Positions 1-9,015 of a stretch of DNA of 64,000 nt are shown in pieces (within the stretch, counting starts at the first letter, position 1; every line of letters starts with the position of its first letter). Below the pieces are notes generated by a model that saw only the letters and a program-made list of their open reading frames with translations, ran no database searches and had not been told where the DNA came from. The stretch is taken from assembly GCF_020179605.1 (NCBI RefSeq), contig NZ_JAINZO010000001.1, forward strand, positions 1,524,799 through 1,588,798. The letters are read 5' to 3'. The position numbers and the translations under genes are program-made. The stretch comes from Geomonas agri (lineage in GTDB: Bacteria; Desulfobacterota; Desulfuromonadia; Geobacterales; Geobacteraceae).

Positions 1-39
1 CTCCCGCTCCACAACACGTGCAATGGCCCTACGAATCAT
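1..39 (-). CDS. trpD: Anthranilate phosphoribosyltransferase, 5' end only
   Basis: Only the first 13 codons are in the window, and the gene runs off the left edge. They read MIRRAIARVVERE, the usual N-terminus of Geobacter-type TrpD, which transfers phosphoribose to anthranilate in tryptophan synthesis. A strong ribosome site (AAGGAG) lies 7 bases before the ATG at 39. It follows trpG on the same strand across a 153-base gap that holds a dispersed palindromic repeat. The identification rests on few residues plus the trpG context. Confidence 0.7.
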   Translation of the reverse strand, partial: MIRRAIARVVERE

Positions 40-89
40 AGCAGCTCCTTCCAAACAGAATTCAAAGACACAATAGGCCAGAAGCCAAC

Positions 90-181
90 CACAGAGGACT
101 CAAGGGAGCACAGAGGAACACAGAGTACAATCACTCTTTTCCTCTGGGAACTCTGCGGACCTTGGTGACCTCTGTGTTCAA
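90..181. repeat. Dispersed imperfect palindromic repeat (ACACAGAGG family), copy 1
   Basis: The left arm carries CACAGAGGACTC and CACAGAGGAACACAGAG; the right arm carries CCTCTGGGAACTCTG and CCTCTGTGTTC, so the element folds back on itself around a TACAATCACTCTTTT loop. A related element lies at 12640-12758. It sits between trpG and trpD and could affect read-through or mRNA stability. This looks like a REP/MITE-type family with no coding capacity. Confidence 0.6.
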
Positions 182-192
182 GCTTTTGGTTG

Positions 193-765
193 TTACTGCC
201 GGGACATCTTCAAGAAGTTACGCAAAAGATCCATGCCCCCCTCGGTAAGGATCGACTCGGGGTGGAACTGCACCCCCCAGATTGGTAGCGTGCGATGGCG
301 CATCCCCATAATCTCTCCCTCTGCGACCCACGCCGTTATCTCCAACTCGGCCGGCAGCGTGTCGCGCTCGACAATCAGGGAGTGGTAACGGGTCGCAGCG
401 AACGGGTTGGGGAGCCCCTCGAAGAGCCCCTTGCCATCGTGCAGGATCGGCGAGGTCTTACCGTGCATCAGCGTGGCACTCTTGACGATGTTGCCGCCAA
501 AAGCATAGCCGATGGACTGGTGCCCCAGGCAGACGCCGAGAATGGGTATCTTGCCGGCGAAGTGGCGCACCACCTCGACCGAGATGCCAGCCTCCTCCGG
601 TGAGCAGGGGCCGGGGGAAATCACGATGCGGTCGGGAGCGAGCGCTTCGATCTCAGCAATCGTGATCTTATCGTTGCGGAATACCTTGACCTCCTCACCT
701 AATTCGCCCAGGTACTGAACGATGTTGTAGGTAAAGGAGTCGTAATTGTCGATCATCAGGAGCAT
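193..765 (-). CDS. trpG: Anthranilate synthase component II (glutamine amidotransferase)
   Basis: This 190-residue class I glutamine amidotransferase supplies ammonia to TrpE for anthranilate synthesis; a dual role as PabA for folate is possible. It shows the oxyanion/nucleophile motif [15 protein letters not shown] with the catalytic Cys, and the His-Glu pair in VQFHPES. The start at 765 ([14 protein letters not shown]) matches the family; the open frame runs further upstream to 981, but that extension is unlike any TrpG and looks like 5' leader. TrpE is not adjacent: it lies 9.2 kb upstream beyond a signalling island, so trpG seems to be transcribed from its own promoter (848-876). trpD follows. 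Confidence 0.93.
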   Translation of the reverse strand: MLLMIDNYDSFTYNIVQYLGELGEEVKVFRNDKITIAEIEALAPDRIVISPGPCSPEEAGISVEVVRHFAGKIPILGVCLGHQSIGYAFGGNIVKSATLMHGKTSPILHDGKGLFEGLPNPFAATRYHSLIVERDTLPAELEITAWVAEGEIMGMRHRTLPIWGVQFHPESILTEGGMDLLRNFLKMSRQ

Positions 766-847
766 AGCTGGGGACCCGCTGGCATCGGGTGGAGGGCCGG
801 AAAAGCGACCGGAACCCCACCCTTTTGCTGTTAATTGGAAAGGGGAA

Positions 848-876
848 AATATATAGGTTTCGCGGCAAAAACTCAA
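848..876 (-). promoter_or_regulatory. Predicted sigma-70 promoter for trpG
   Basis: Read on the minus strand: TTGAGT (876-871), a 17-base spacer, then TATATT (853-848). Transcription would start near 841, about 75 bases before the trpG ATG. It fits trpG being cut off from the trpE promoter by the island. Sequence match only. Confidence 0.45.
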
Positions 877-998
877 GAAAATCCGACAGGAAAAGCAGAA
901 AAAGGGAGGAGATTCGGAGGCCGCTGGCTGTAAAAACGGCATTACCCCAGCTGCAGGGGAGGAAATATTTATCCTCCCCAAAAGAATATTTACCGAGG

Positions 999-1445
999 CT
1001 AGCTCGTCGGGCGCCTGTTCCAGGCGAGCCAGTAGAAGCCGAGGTCGCGCAACAGGTTGCTGAAGGAGTCGAAATCGACCGGCTTGGTGAGGTAGCTGTT
1101 GGCGTAGTGGTTGTACGCCTGGGCGAGGTCCCGCTCCGCGGCGGAGGTGGTCAATATCACGACGGGAATTGACTTCAACTGCTCGGACGCCTTTACCTGC
1201 TTCAGTACCTCGATGCCGTCCACCTTGGGCAGTCGCAGGTCCAGCAGCACCAGGTGGGGGCGCGGGTAGGCGTTTTGGTCGGCATACCGGCCGCGGTTGT
1301 TGAGGTAGTCGAGAGCGGCCTCGCCGTCCTCAACGTGGAACAGGTTGTTGACCAGCCCGGCATCGCTCAGGTTGCGGATCGCCAGTTCGGCATGGTCCGG
1401 ATTGTCCTCAACCAGCAATATGCACAGCGGTTCGCCGTCTACCAT
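999..1445 (-). CDS. Single-domain response regulator, Rcp1-like
   Basis: This 148-residue protein is a stand-alone receiver with no output domain. The acidic pocket is in LLVEDN, the phosphoacceptor is Asp69 in LVLLDLRLP, followed by the Thr of VVILTTS and the Lys of LTKPVD. The HAELAIRNL helix and the long loop before the Asp resemble the Rcp1 family that partners bacteriophytochrome-like kinases. It is the last gene of the minus-strand set hybrid kinase - heme kinase - receiver and lies 98 bases after the heme kinase, its likely partner. It probably acts as a phosphorelay shuttle or through protein contacts. Confidence 0.88.
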   Translation of the reverse strand: MVDGEPLCILLVEDNPDHAELAIRNLSDAGLVNNLFHVEDGEAALDYLNNRGRYADQNAYPRPHLVLLDLRLPKVDGIEVLKQVKASEQLKSIPVVILTTSAAERDLAQAYNHYANSYLTKPVDFDSFSNLLRDLGFYWLAWNRRPTS

Positions 1446-1543
1446 CTTCGCTCCTTTCAGAAGATCCGAGTATTAAAAACTGCGGTTCAAAGGGATTGTT
1501 AAAAGAACACCTTCAAAGTGTCTTTTATCCCTTTTATCCAAGT

Positions 1544-3415
1544 TCAAGCCGGTTCAGGTGGCCGGGTGCCGAGGGTAAAGCAGAATGTGCTCCCCTGCCC
1601 TGCACCGTCCGACTCGACCCACAGCTTGCCGGCATGGAATTCCACGATGCGCCGCGCCAGGGCAAGGCCGATACCGGTCCCCTCGGAGCGCGCGTCCAAC
1701 TGGTTAAAGAGCCCGAAGATGGTCTCGTGGTACTGGGCGGGAACCCCGATGCCATTGTCACGCACCGTGAAGACGGGCCCTTCGTCACCCTCGCGCACAC
1801 CGATCTCGATGCGGTTTTTTTGCTGGTCGCCCCTGTACTTGACCGCATTCTCCACCAGGTTCTGCAGCACCTCGCCGATGCGGGGCTGATCCCCCCACAC
1901 CTTTGGGAGGCCTGGTTGAAGCGTCACTTCCACCCCGGCCTGCTGTATCGGCCCAGAAAGCTGTGCGAGCACATCTTTCGCAAGCAGGTTCATGTCGATC
2001 AAAGACGGGGCGTTAACGATACGGCCGATGCGTGAGAGCTCCAGCAGGTCGCTCAAAAGGGCCGACATCTTGTCGGCGGCACCCATGATGCGGTGCACGT
2101 CGCCATCCAGGCGCTGCAGGTTGCCCCCTTCGATGTCCTTGAGTACGGCCCCGGCGAAGCCCTTGATAGTAATGAGCGGGCTTTTCAGGTCGTGGGAAAC
2201 CGTATAGGTAAAACGTTCCAGCTCCGCATTTTTAGCCTCCAGCTCGGCTTCGCGCTCCATGCGCTCGCGCACTTCCTTCTCCAGCAGCAGTGTCTGCTCT
2301 CGCAGGCTCTCACTGGCGATTTTCCGGTCGGTGACGTCGCGATTGCTGCCCCGGATGCCATTCTCGGCGCCGCTGGCCGTGTAGACCAGCCGGCAGACGT
2401 GGGCAATCCAGCGGACCTCGCCGTCCTTCCTGATGATGCGGAAATCGATGGGGTGAGGAGTCCCGCAAAAGGAGTCCCGGATGTGCTGTTCGTAACTCGC
2501 TCGGTCATCGGGGTGGACGATCCGGTGCAGCAGTTCGGGATCTGAGTAGAATTCCTCCCGGCTGTAGCCGGAATGCTCCAGGCAGGAGGGGGAAACATAG
2601 CGAAACGAAAGGTCTGCCCCCTGCCAGTACTCCCACCCTTCCGTGTAATCCGCCACGGTCCGGTAGCGCTCCTCGCGTTCCTCGATGATGCGTGCGCTGC
2701 GGCTAAGAACTCGCCCCCCGGCTCCTATGAGCCCAAGGCCCAGGAACCAGGTCAGGCCATAGCTCACCGCCGCCCCGGTCATCACCTCGCCCATCATGGC
2801 CGAGTTCGCCTCCAGCGGCACCGAAGCACTGACCCCTCCCCTGATATCGCCAATGCGGTACCCCTGTGCGGCGTGGCACTTGAGACAGGGGGCCTCGGTG
2901 ACGAAGGGACGCATCAGCCTCATGTACATCCGGCCGTTGATCTCCTGAACCTCGCTCACCTCCTTCACTCCTGTCTCGAACTGGCGCAACGCCTTGGCTT
3001 CCCAGGCGTCGGGCTTGTTTTCGGGCCGGATGGGGTTGAGGCTGGTGATGTGACCGCGCACCAGGTTGTTCTGGCTATCCGCTAACTCGAAGACCTGCCG
3101 GGTCATGTAGGCGGGGTTCACCAGCGTCAACGCTTTGCCCGAGGGGGTGATGACGTCACGCTCCTTGATATGGGCCAGATAGGGGTTGGGTGGGCTGAGG
3201 TCGGAGGCGGGGACGTAAACGCCGCCATGTTTCGTGGCCCAGCGTCGGTACAGGGTGTCTTTTTCGTATGTGGCGCGCGCCTCGGCACGGGCGATGGCGA
3301 TCACCGTGCGCTGCTCGCCGCTGTAAAACCAGTAAAAGGAAAAGGCGATGCCAGCGCTCCAAAACAACATCAGGGCCAGGATGAAGCGACGGATCTTGTT
3401 GACCTGGGTGACCAT
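1544..3415 (-). CDS. Membrane histidine kinase with periplasmic heme-c (Tll0287/DUF3365-like) sensor domain
   Basis: The protein has 623 residues. A membrane anchor (about 10-30) is followed by a periplasmic domain (about 35-205) ending in a c-type heme motif, C177-L-K-C-H181, in a Tll0287/DUF3365-like context (GRMYMRLMRPFV before it, GGVSASVPL after it). A second membrane segment covers about 212-235. The cytoplasmic part has a PAS domain (245-365), a coiled coil, HisKA with His408 in the SHDLKSPL motif, and a HATPase with N box NLVENAVKY and G boxes DNGIGV and GTGIGLALA. This kinase class often works with Rcp1-like receivers, and one lies directly downstream. The heme suggests sensing of redox state, a small gas or electron flow in the periplasm (inference). 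Confidence 0.88.
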   Translation of the reverse strand: MVTQVNKIRRFILALMLFWSAGIAFSFYWFYSGEQRTVIAIARAEARATYEKDTLYRRWATKHGGVYVPASDLSPPNPYLAHIKERDVITPSGKALTLVNPAYMTRQVFELADSQNNLVRGHITSLNPIRPENKPDAWEAKALRQFETGVKEVSEVQEINGRMYMRLMRPFVTEAPCLKCHAAQGYRIGDIRGGVSASVPLEANSAMMGEVMTGAAVSYGLTWFLGLGLIGAGGRVLSRSARIIEEREERYRTVADYTEGWEYWQGADLSFRYVSPSCLEHSGYSREEFYSDPELLHRIVHPDDRASYEQHIRDSFCGTPHPIDFRIIRKDGEVRWIAHVCRLVYTASGAENGIRGSNRDVTDRKIASESLREQTLLLEKEVRERMEREAELEAKNAELERFTYTVSHDLKSPLITIKGFAGAVLKDIEGGNLQRLDGDVHRIMGAADKMSALLSDLLELSRIGRIVNAPSLIDMNLLAKDVLAQLSGPIQQAGVEVTLQPGLPKVWGDQPRIGEVLQNLVENAVKYRGDQQKNRIEIGVREGDEGPVFTVRDNGIGVPAQYHETIFGLFNQLDARSEGTGIGLALARRIVEFHAGKLWVESDGAGQGSTFCFTLGTRPPEPA

Positions 3416-3448
3416 GCGGGGCTTCCTCTTGTCGCTGTCGCCGTCCCG

Positions 3449-5494
3449 TTAAGGCCGGTCCAGCATCTCCCGTACCTTCTTCAGCAGGACCATCGGTTTC
3501 ACCGGCTTCATGACCAGTTCGGCTCCTTCGTCGAGATCGCTCCTGCTGCGGATGATGTCGGCCGTGTAGCCACTGGTGAACAGGATCCTGGCATCAGGCT
3601 GGTATTCCCTGATGGTCTCGGCGGCCTCCTTGCCGTTCATGACGGGCATGATGATGTCCATGAGCACCAGCTTGATAGCGGGATTCTCCTTGAACCTTTG
3701 CACTGCCTCAAGTCCGTTGGCGGCGTGGATGATGTCGTAGCCGTACTGCTTGAGGATGGAGGAAACCAGGTCGAGGACGTGCAGATCGTCCTCGGCCACC
3801 AGGATGGTCTCGTTGCCGCGTACGTCAGGTTCTGCAGTCGCGGTGCTTTTTTCCGGTTCTGCGGCTTTGATGGCGGGAAGGTAGACCCTGAAGGTGGTGC
3901 CGATACCGGGCTCGCTGTAGACATTCACGAACCCCTTGTGCTGGGTGATGATGCCGTACACGATGGCGAGTCCGAGCCCGGTACCCTTGCCCACCACCTT
4001 GGTTGTGAAGAAGGGATCGAAGATCTTCTTGCGGGTGCCCTCGTCCATCCCCTGCCCCGTATCCGAGATGGTAAGCATGGCGTACATGCCGGGGGTACCG
4101 AAGCCGTGGGCGTGGACGAAGGCGGCGTCGATTTCGTGGTGCTCGGTCTCGACGAAGAGCCGCCCTCCCTTGGGCATCGCATCGCGGGCGTTTGCCGCCA
4201 GGTTCATCAGCACCTGCTCAATCTGCCCACTGTCCACCACGGCCCAGAGCCCCCCCTCAGCCAGAGAGGTGGACAGGGTGATGTCCTCGCCGATGATCCG
4301 CTGCAAGAACTTCTCGACCCCTTTCACGATGTCGTTGAGATTGGCGGGGGCTGCCTTCACCTCCCCTTTACGGCTGAAGGCGAGCAGGCTTCGGGTCAGG
4401 TTGGCGGCCCGGTCTGCCGCCGCCGAGATCTGCATGACCTTGTCGCGGGCGGGGTTGTCGGGCGGCAGGTCGAGCTTGAGCAACTCGCAGTACCCGCCGA
4501 TGACGGTGAGAATGTTGTTGAAGTCGTGGGCCACCCCGCCGGCCAGCACCCCCACCGCCTCCAGCTTCTGCGAGTGGCGCAGCTGTTCCTCGAGCTTCAT
4601 CCTCTCGGTGATGTCGAGGGCGATGGCCAAGAGGCGCTGGCAGCCGTCCACGGTGATACGTTGACAGTAGTACTCTCCCTTAAGGGTCCTACCATCCTTG
4701 GCGTGCAGTGTAACCACGGTTCCGGCGACATGCCCCTCCTCCTTGAGCTTGTCGAGTAACGCTTTCCTGTCGGCCGGGTTGATCCAGCCCAGCGACGTCG
4801 ACGCACGCCCGAGCACCTCTTCACGACTGTAGCCTGAGAGTTCCACGAACTTGCGGTTCACGTCGAGGAAAACCCCCTCCTCCATGTCCGTGATCACCAT
4901 GATGAGCGGAGCGCTGTCGAATGCCTTGTGGAACTTCTCTTCGCTCAGACGCAGCGTTTCCTGGGCCAGTTGTCGTTCGGCTATCTCCTTTTTCAAAAGC
5001 TGCGCCTGCTCCAGGAGGGCTTCCTGGGCCAACTGGCGCTCGGCCACCTCGTGCTCGAGGCGGTGACTTTGCAGCTTGAGGGCCTCCTCCGCCCGCTTGT
5101 GCTCCAGGATGTGGTCCCATTCGCGCAACGCGCGCTCGACGATACGCGGCATGGCATCGAAGACCTCCGGCATCTTGACCACGTAGTCAATAGCGCCTGA
5201 CTTCATCACCTCTACCGCCACCTGTTCGCTGCCGTGCGAGGTCATCATCACCACCGGCGCTATGTTCGCGGACTGCGCCACCAGGTCTCCCCCCTTGCCA
5301 TCGGGAAGGAGGTAGTCGGTGAGCACGATGTCGTAATTCTTGCTACGGATGCGGTCCAACGCCTCCTTCACCGTGGCGGCCACGGTCAGCTCGTACTGCC
5401 CGGACAGGTCGCTGAATCCCCGCCGGATCAACTCCGCGTGGGCATCATCGTCCTCAACGACAAGTATCTTCTTTACCGGATAGGCAGTACCCAT
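3449..5494 (-). CDS. Hybrid histidine kinase: receiver-PAS-HisKA-HATPase-receiver
   Basis: This is a soluble 681-residue protein with no membrane segment. Its N-terminal receiver (9-125) has phosphoacceptor Asp60 (LTDYLLPD). A coiled coil with two similar AERQLAQE(A/T)L units follows (150-182), then a PAS domain (185-297), a dimerisation helix with His323 in GGVAHDFNNIL, a HATPase (DTGQGM, GTGLGLAIVYG) and a C-terminal receiver with Asp613 (LVLMDIIMP). Receivers at both ends suggest integration of another kinase's signal. It is first in the minus-strand set and ends 33 bases before the heme-c kinase. Upstream, a 267-base gap separates it from the divergent phnD-like operon. Confidence 0.88.
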   Translation of the reverse strand: MGTAYPVKKILVVEDDDAHAELIRRGFSDLSGQYELTVAATVKEALDRIRSKNYDIVLTDYLLPDGKGGDLVAQSANIAPVVMMTSHGSEQVAVEVMKSGAIDYVVKMPEVFDAMPRIVERALREWDHILEHKRAEEALKLQSHRLEHEVAERQLAQEALLEQAQLLKKEIAERQLAQETLRLSEEKFHKAFDSAPLIMVITDMEEGVFLDVNRKFVELSGYSREEVLGRASTSLGWINPADRKALLDKLKEEGHVAGTVVTLHAKDGRTLKGEYYCQRITVDGCQRLLAIALDITERMKLEEQLRHSQKLEAVGVLAGGVAHDFNNILTVIGGYCELLKLDLPPDNPARDKVMQISAAADRAANLTRSLLAFSRKGEVKAAPANLNDIVKGVEKFLQRIIGEDITLSTSLAEGGLWAVVDSGQIEQVLMNLAANARDAMPKGGRLFVETEHHEIDAAFVHAHGFGTPGMYAMLTISDTGQGMDEGTRKKIFDPFFTTKVVGKGTGLGLAIVYGIITQHKGFVNVYSEPGIGTTFRVYLPAIKAAEPEKSTATAEPDVRGNETILVAEDDLHVLDLVSSILKQYGYDIIHAANGLEAVQRFKENPAIKLVLMDIIMPVMNGKEAAETIREYQPDARILFTSGYTADIIRSRSDLDEGAELVMKPVKPMVLLKKVREMLDRP

Positions 5495-5761
5495 AGGGTC
5501 AACTCCTACATTCCATCGATTGAGGTGATCTTTCTTATGCCACGGGCTAGTTTACTACCAATTTCTGCCTTGTGTGCTTTCAGGAGCACTTTTTTTGATC
5601 TTAGCTCTGTCATAGCTCCAGACTATGCAGAGAACCAGACTAGCACTCACACTCTATGCAAGAGTGTCTCGAGCACTGTGCAACACAAATTATATGAAAT
5701 AACTTAAAGCTTTGCCCGGGTTCTACCGAAACGGGAGAGAGGACGGTCTAAGGGGGGTCTT
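5495..5761. other. Divergent intergenic region between the two signalling operons
   Basis: This AT-richer gap separates the hybrid kinase gene from the plus-strand phnD-like operon and must hold both promoters, though I see no clear -35/-10 pair. It contains a small inverted repeat, ACACTC-TATGCAA-GAGTGT (about 5650-5667), a possible operator. I looked for a c-di-GMP (GEMM) riboswitch and did not find its conserved core. Confidence 0.4.
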
Positions 5762-6589
5762 ATGAGGAAAGCGGTACTTCTGTTGAGTCTATGGGCGACT
5801 ACGCTGCTGTTTAGCGTCCCCCCTTGCTATGCGGCACCCCTATCCATAGGGGTCGCCCCCCACACCAGTGCCCGCATCATCTTGCAGATGTACCAACCGC
5901 TGCGCCAGTACCTCGAAAAAACGTTGGGGCGCGAGGTGGACGTGGTCACCGCACCGGATTTCAACGACTTCGTCCGGCGTGGCCTGACGGGTACCTATGA
6001 CATCGCCATTACGACCTCCCACCAGGCCCGGTTACTGCAGACAGACGCGGGCTATATCCCCTTGCTGACGTACCAGGCTGACTTCCGTTCCGTTGCGCTG
6101 GTGGCCAAATCCGGGCCGACAAAGTCCGCGGGCGACTTGAAGGGGAAAGAGGTGCTGGGGTTGAGCGCCACCTCCCAGGTCACCCTGTGGGGGCAACGCT
6201 GGCTTGACGAAAACGGGATCGACGCCAGGATGAAGTACGTGAGCGCCTCCGACAGCGTGGCCCAACTGGTCGCGGCAGGCGAGGCGGCGGCCGGCTTCAC
6301 CTCGCTCGCCAACTACCAAAAACTTCCCGACCCGCTGCGGGCCCAACTCATGGTGCTGGCCCAAAGCCCGGTGATGCCGGGCAGGGTGTACCTGCTGTCT
6401 CCGCGCCTGGCCGGCCAGCGCAGGCAGATCGAGGCAGCCCTTTGGTCCTTTGCGGCCACTCCGGAGGCCCGTAAATATTTTGATGAGAACAAGTTGCAGG
6501 GGTACCGCAAGCTGAAAGCGAAGGAGCTCGCCTCCATGGACGCTTACGCGGCCGAAGTCAGAAAGGTGATCAAGGGGAAAACGCCGTGA
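5762..6589 (+). CDS. PhnD-like periplasmic substrate-binding protein (orphan, sensor-associated)
   Basis: This 275-residue protein has a signal peptide cleaved near CYA-AP (residue 24) and a type-2 periplasmic binding fold of the phosphate/phosphite/phosphonate (PhnD, Phosphonate-bd) class: IGVAPHTSAR start, PLRQYLEKTLGREV, YDIAITTSHQARLL, LKGKEVLGLS. No ABC permease or ATPase is nearby. Instead its stop overlaps the GTG start of a membrane histidine kinase by 3 bases (GTGA), which implies coupled translation and a sensory role, presenting a ligand to that kinase. PhnD-type domains are known as the sensor part of kinases such as TtrS. The ligand cannot be deduced; phosphonate is not implied. 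Confidence 0.85.
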   Translation: MRKAVLLLSLWATTLLFSVPPCYAAPLSIGVAPHTSARIILQMYQPLRQYLEKTLGREVDVVTAPDFNDFVRRGLTGTYDIAITTSHQARLLQTDAGYIPLLTYQADFRSVALVAKSGPTKSAGDLKGKEVLGLSATSQVTLWGQRWLDENGIDARMKYVSASDSVAQLVAAGEAAAGFTSLANYQKLPDPLRAQLMVLAQSPVMPGRVYLLSPRLAGQRRQIEAALWSFAATPEARKYFDENKLQGYRKLKAKELASMDAYAAEVRKVIKGKTP

Positions 6590-9015
6590 AGAGGATCTCG
6601 CCGCGCCAAAGCGTACGGGGGCGCCTGCTGCTCCTCGCCATCGGCGTGGAACTGGTCATGCTCACCCTTTTGGTGGCCAACAGCCACCGCCTGCTGAACA
6701 ACGCCATGACCGACCAGGCGCGCTGGCAGGTGCAGCAGATGATGCCGGTCCTGAGCGCCGCGCTCAAGGCCCCACTGGCCCAGCGCGACTACGCCACCAT
6801 GCAGGCCATCGTTGACGAAAGCCGTGCCACCGAGGGGATCGACTACGTCGTAGTGGCCGACCGGGAGGGACGAATGGTCGCCCTCAGCGGCTGGAACAGG
6901 GACCAGAAGCTGCCGCAGGAGAGCAAACCGCTCTCACTGGTAAAATTCAGCACCACCGACCGCTACGACGGCGTCATGCCCATCAACCAGAGTGGCCAGC
7001 ACCTGGGCAGCCTGCACATGGGGCTTAACCTCTCCCGGGTGATCTCTGCCCGACACACTCTGCTCACCCAGGGGGTGGTGATAGCGACAGTAGAACTCGT
7101 GCTCTCGTTCGTCATCCTCGCCTTGATCGGACTGTGGCTCACCCGGCATCTGACCGCTCTGGCGACCGCGAGCCTGCAGGTGGCCTCCGGAAACCTCTCT
7201 CCCGCTCCCCTGCACGAAGGGAAGGATGACATGGGGCAACTGGGGGCTGCTTTCAACCTGATGTCGCGGGCCATCTCCGAGCGGGTCAGCGAGTTGACCG
7301 CTGCCAAGGAAGCCGCCGAAGCGAGTGAGCGGGCCAAATCAAAAAGCGAAATGAGGCTGCGCGCCATCACGGATTCGGCCAATGACGCCATCCTGATGAT
7401 GGACGCCGCCGGCGCAGTCAGCTACTGGAATCCCGCCGCTTGTCGTATCTTCGGCTACTGCGATGACGACGTCATGGGCAAAGACTTGCACGAACTGCTC
7501 GCACCGAAACGCTACCATTACGCCTTCCGGTCCAGTTTTGCCAAGTTCAGGGAGAACGGTATGGGAAACGCCATGGGCAGAACCATCGAGGTTTTCGCCA
7601 GGCGCAAGGACGGCCGCGAGATCCCCGTGTCGCTCTCGTTATCCGCTGTGGTGCTGGACCACGAGTGGCACTCGGTCGGGATATTACATGACATTTCCGC
7701 GCAAAAGCAGGCGGAACAGGAACTAAGGGAGGCCAAGGAGAAGGCCGAGGCAAGCGAGCATGAGAAGTCCGAGAGCGAGGAGCGCCTCAAACTGGTCCTG
7801 GACGGCAGCAACGACGGTTTCTGGGACTGGGACGTCCCCAGCGGACGCATCGCCATCAACCGGCGCTGGGCGGAGATACTGGGATACTCACTGGACGACT
7901 TCCCGGACCCAACAGTAAAGGACTGGGAAGACAAGGTGGACCCGGAGCACAAGGAGCACGCCTTCCAGGCAGTAAGCCGGTGCCTCGAAGGCGAGACACC
8001 CAACTTCGAAGTCGAGTACCGGATGCGCACCAAGTCCGGCGGGTTGGTGTGGATCCTGGACCGCGGCAAGGTGGTGGAACGTGGAGCCGACGGCAAACCG
8101 GTGCGCTGCGCCGGGACCCACACCAACATCACCGTCAGAAAGGAAACGGAGGCACTGTTGCACCAAAATGCGCTGAGGCTGGAGCAGGAGGTGGCCGAGC
8201 GTCAACTCACTCAGGAACTGCTGGCCGCGAAACAGGACCAACTGGAGATGCTGAACCTCTCCCTGCGGCAGCGCGTGGACGAAGCGGTGACCGAACTGCG
8301 CCAGAAGGACCAGGTGCTTATCTCGCAAGGCCGTCAGGCCGCGATGGGCGAGATGATCGGCAACATCGCGCACCAGTGGCGCCAACCCCTGAACGCGCTG
8401 GCCATGGTGGTCAGCAACCTGCAGTTCGCCCAGCGCGACGGCACTCTCACCCCCGATTACCTTGATACGGAGGCGGCTACCGCGCAGCGCCTGATACAGA
8501 AAATGTCCACCACCATAAACGATTTCCGCGACTTTTTTAGCCCCGACAAGGAGAAGGTTCCCTTCTCTGCCCTGCAGCAGATCGAGCAGGCGGTGCAACT
8601 CGTGGAAGCTGCGTTCAAGAACAGCAACATCTCCATCATCCTGGACGCAGGCAACGACTGCACCCTCTACGGATTGCCCAACGAATACTCGCAGGTGCTA
8701 TTGAACCTGCTAACCAACGCACGCGAGTCCATAGCCGGCGCCGGGGTAAGGCATGGCGGCATCACCATTAGTATCGAGGAGCAAGGAGGAATGGGGGTGG
8801 TCCGGGTGCGTGACAACGGCAGCGGCATTCCAGCGGAAGTGCAGGACAAGATCTTCGAGCCCTACTTTTCCACCAAGAGCATGGGGACGGGTATTGGCCT
8901 CTATATGTCCAAGATGATCATTGAAAAAAACATGAGCGGATCGCTAACGGCAGGTAATGTCGAGGGCGGCGCCGAGTTTGCCATCAAGACCCCGCTTGCG
9001 GAGAGAAAGCCATGA
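6586..9015 (+). CDS. Membrane PAS histidine kinase coupled to the PhnD-like protein
   Basis: The protein has 809 residues from a GTG start. Membrane segments at about 13-33 and 162-186 enclose a periplasmic sensor of about 125 residues; then come HAMP (187-240), PAS (255-375), a second PAS of the PAS_3 type (400-520), a coiled coil (525-580), a HisKA-like helix with His596 in [14 protein letters not shown], and a HATPase (N box [11 protein letters not shown] boxes DNGSGI and GTGIGLYMS). The HQWRQPL variant is common in sensors with periplasmic partners. Both ends overlap neighbours by 3 bases (GTGA, then ATGA into the receiver-GGDEF gene), so the three proteins look like one pathway: ligand, kinase, c-di-GMP output. 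Confidence 0.9.
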   Translation: MKRISPRQSVRGRLLLLAIGVELVMLTLLVANSHRLLNNAMTDQARWQVQQMMPVLSAALKAPLAQRDYATMQAIVDESRATEGIDYVVVADREGRMVALSGWNRDQKLPQESKPLSLVKFSTTDRYDGVMPINQSGQHLGSLHMGLNLSRVISARHTLLTQGVVIATVELVLSFVILALIGLWLTRHLTALATASLQVASGNLSPAPLHEGKDDMGQLGAAFNLMSRAISERVSELTAAKEAAEASERAKSKSEMRLRAITDSANDAILMMDAAGAVSYWNPAACRIFGYCDDDVMGKDLHELLAPKRYHYAFRSSFAKFRENGMGNAMGRTIEVFARRKDGREIPVSLSLSAVVLDHEWHSVGILHDISAQKQAEQELREAKEKAEASEHEKSESEERLKLVLDGSNDGFWDWDVPSGRIAINRRWAEILGYSLDDFPDPTVKDWEDKVDPEHKEHAFQAVSRCLEGETPNFEVEYRMRTKSGGLVWILDRGKVVERGADGKPVRCAGTHTNITVRKETEALLHQNALRLEQEVAERQLTQELLAAKQDQLEMLNLSLRQRVDEAVTELRQKDQVLISQGRQAAMGEMIGNIAHQWRQPLNALAMVVSNLQFAQRDGTLTPDYLDTEAATAQRLIQKMSTTINDFRDFFSPDKEKVPFSALQQIEQAVQLVEAAFKNSNISIILDAGNDCTLYGLPNEYSQVLLNLLTNARESIAGAGVRHGGITISIEEQGGMGVVRVRDNGSGIPAEVQDKIFEPYFSTKSMGTGIGLYMSKMIIEKNMSGSLTAGNVEGGAEFAIKTPLAERKP

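Noticed and set aside
3170-4759. 529-codon plus-strand frame across the hybrid kinase
   Set aside because: The minus-strand frame encodes complete kinase motifs; this is its mirror.
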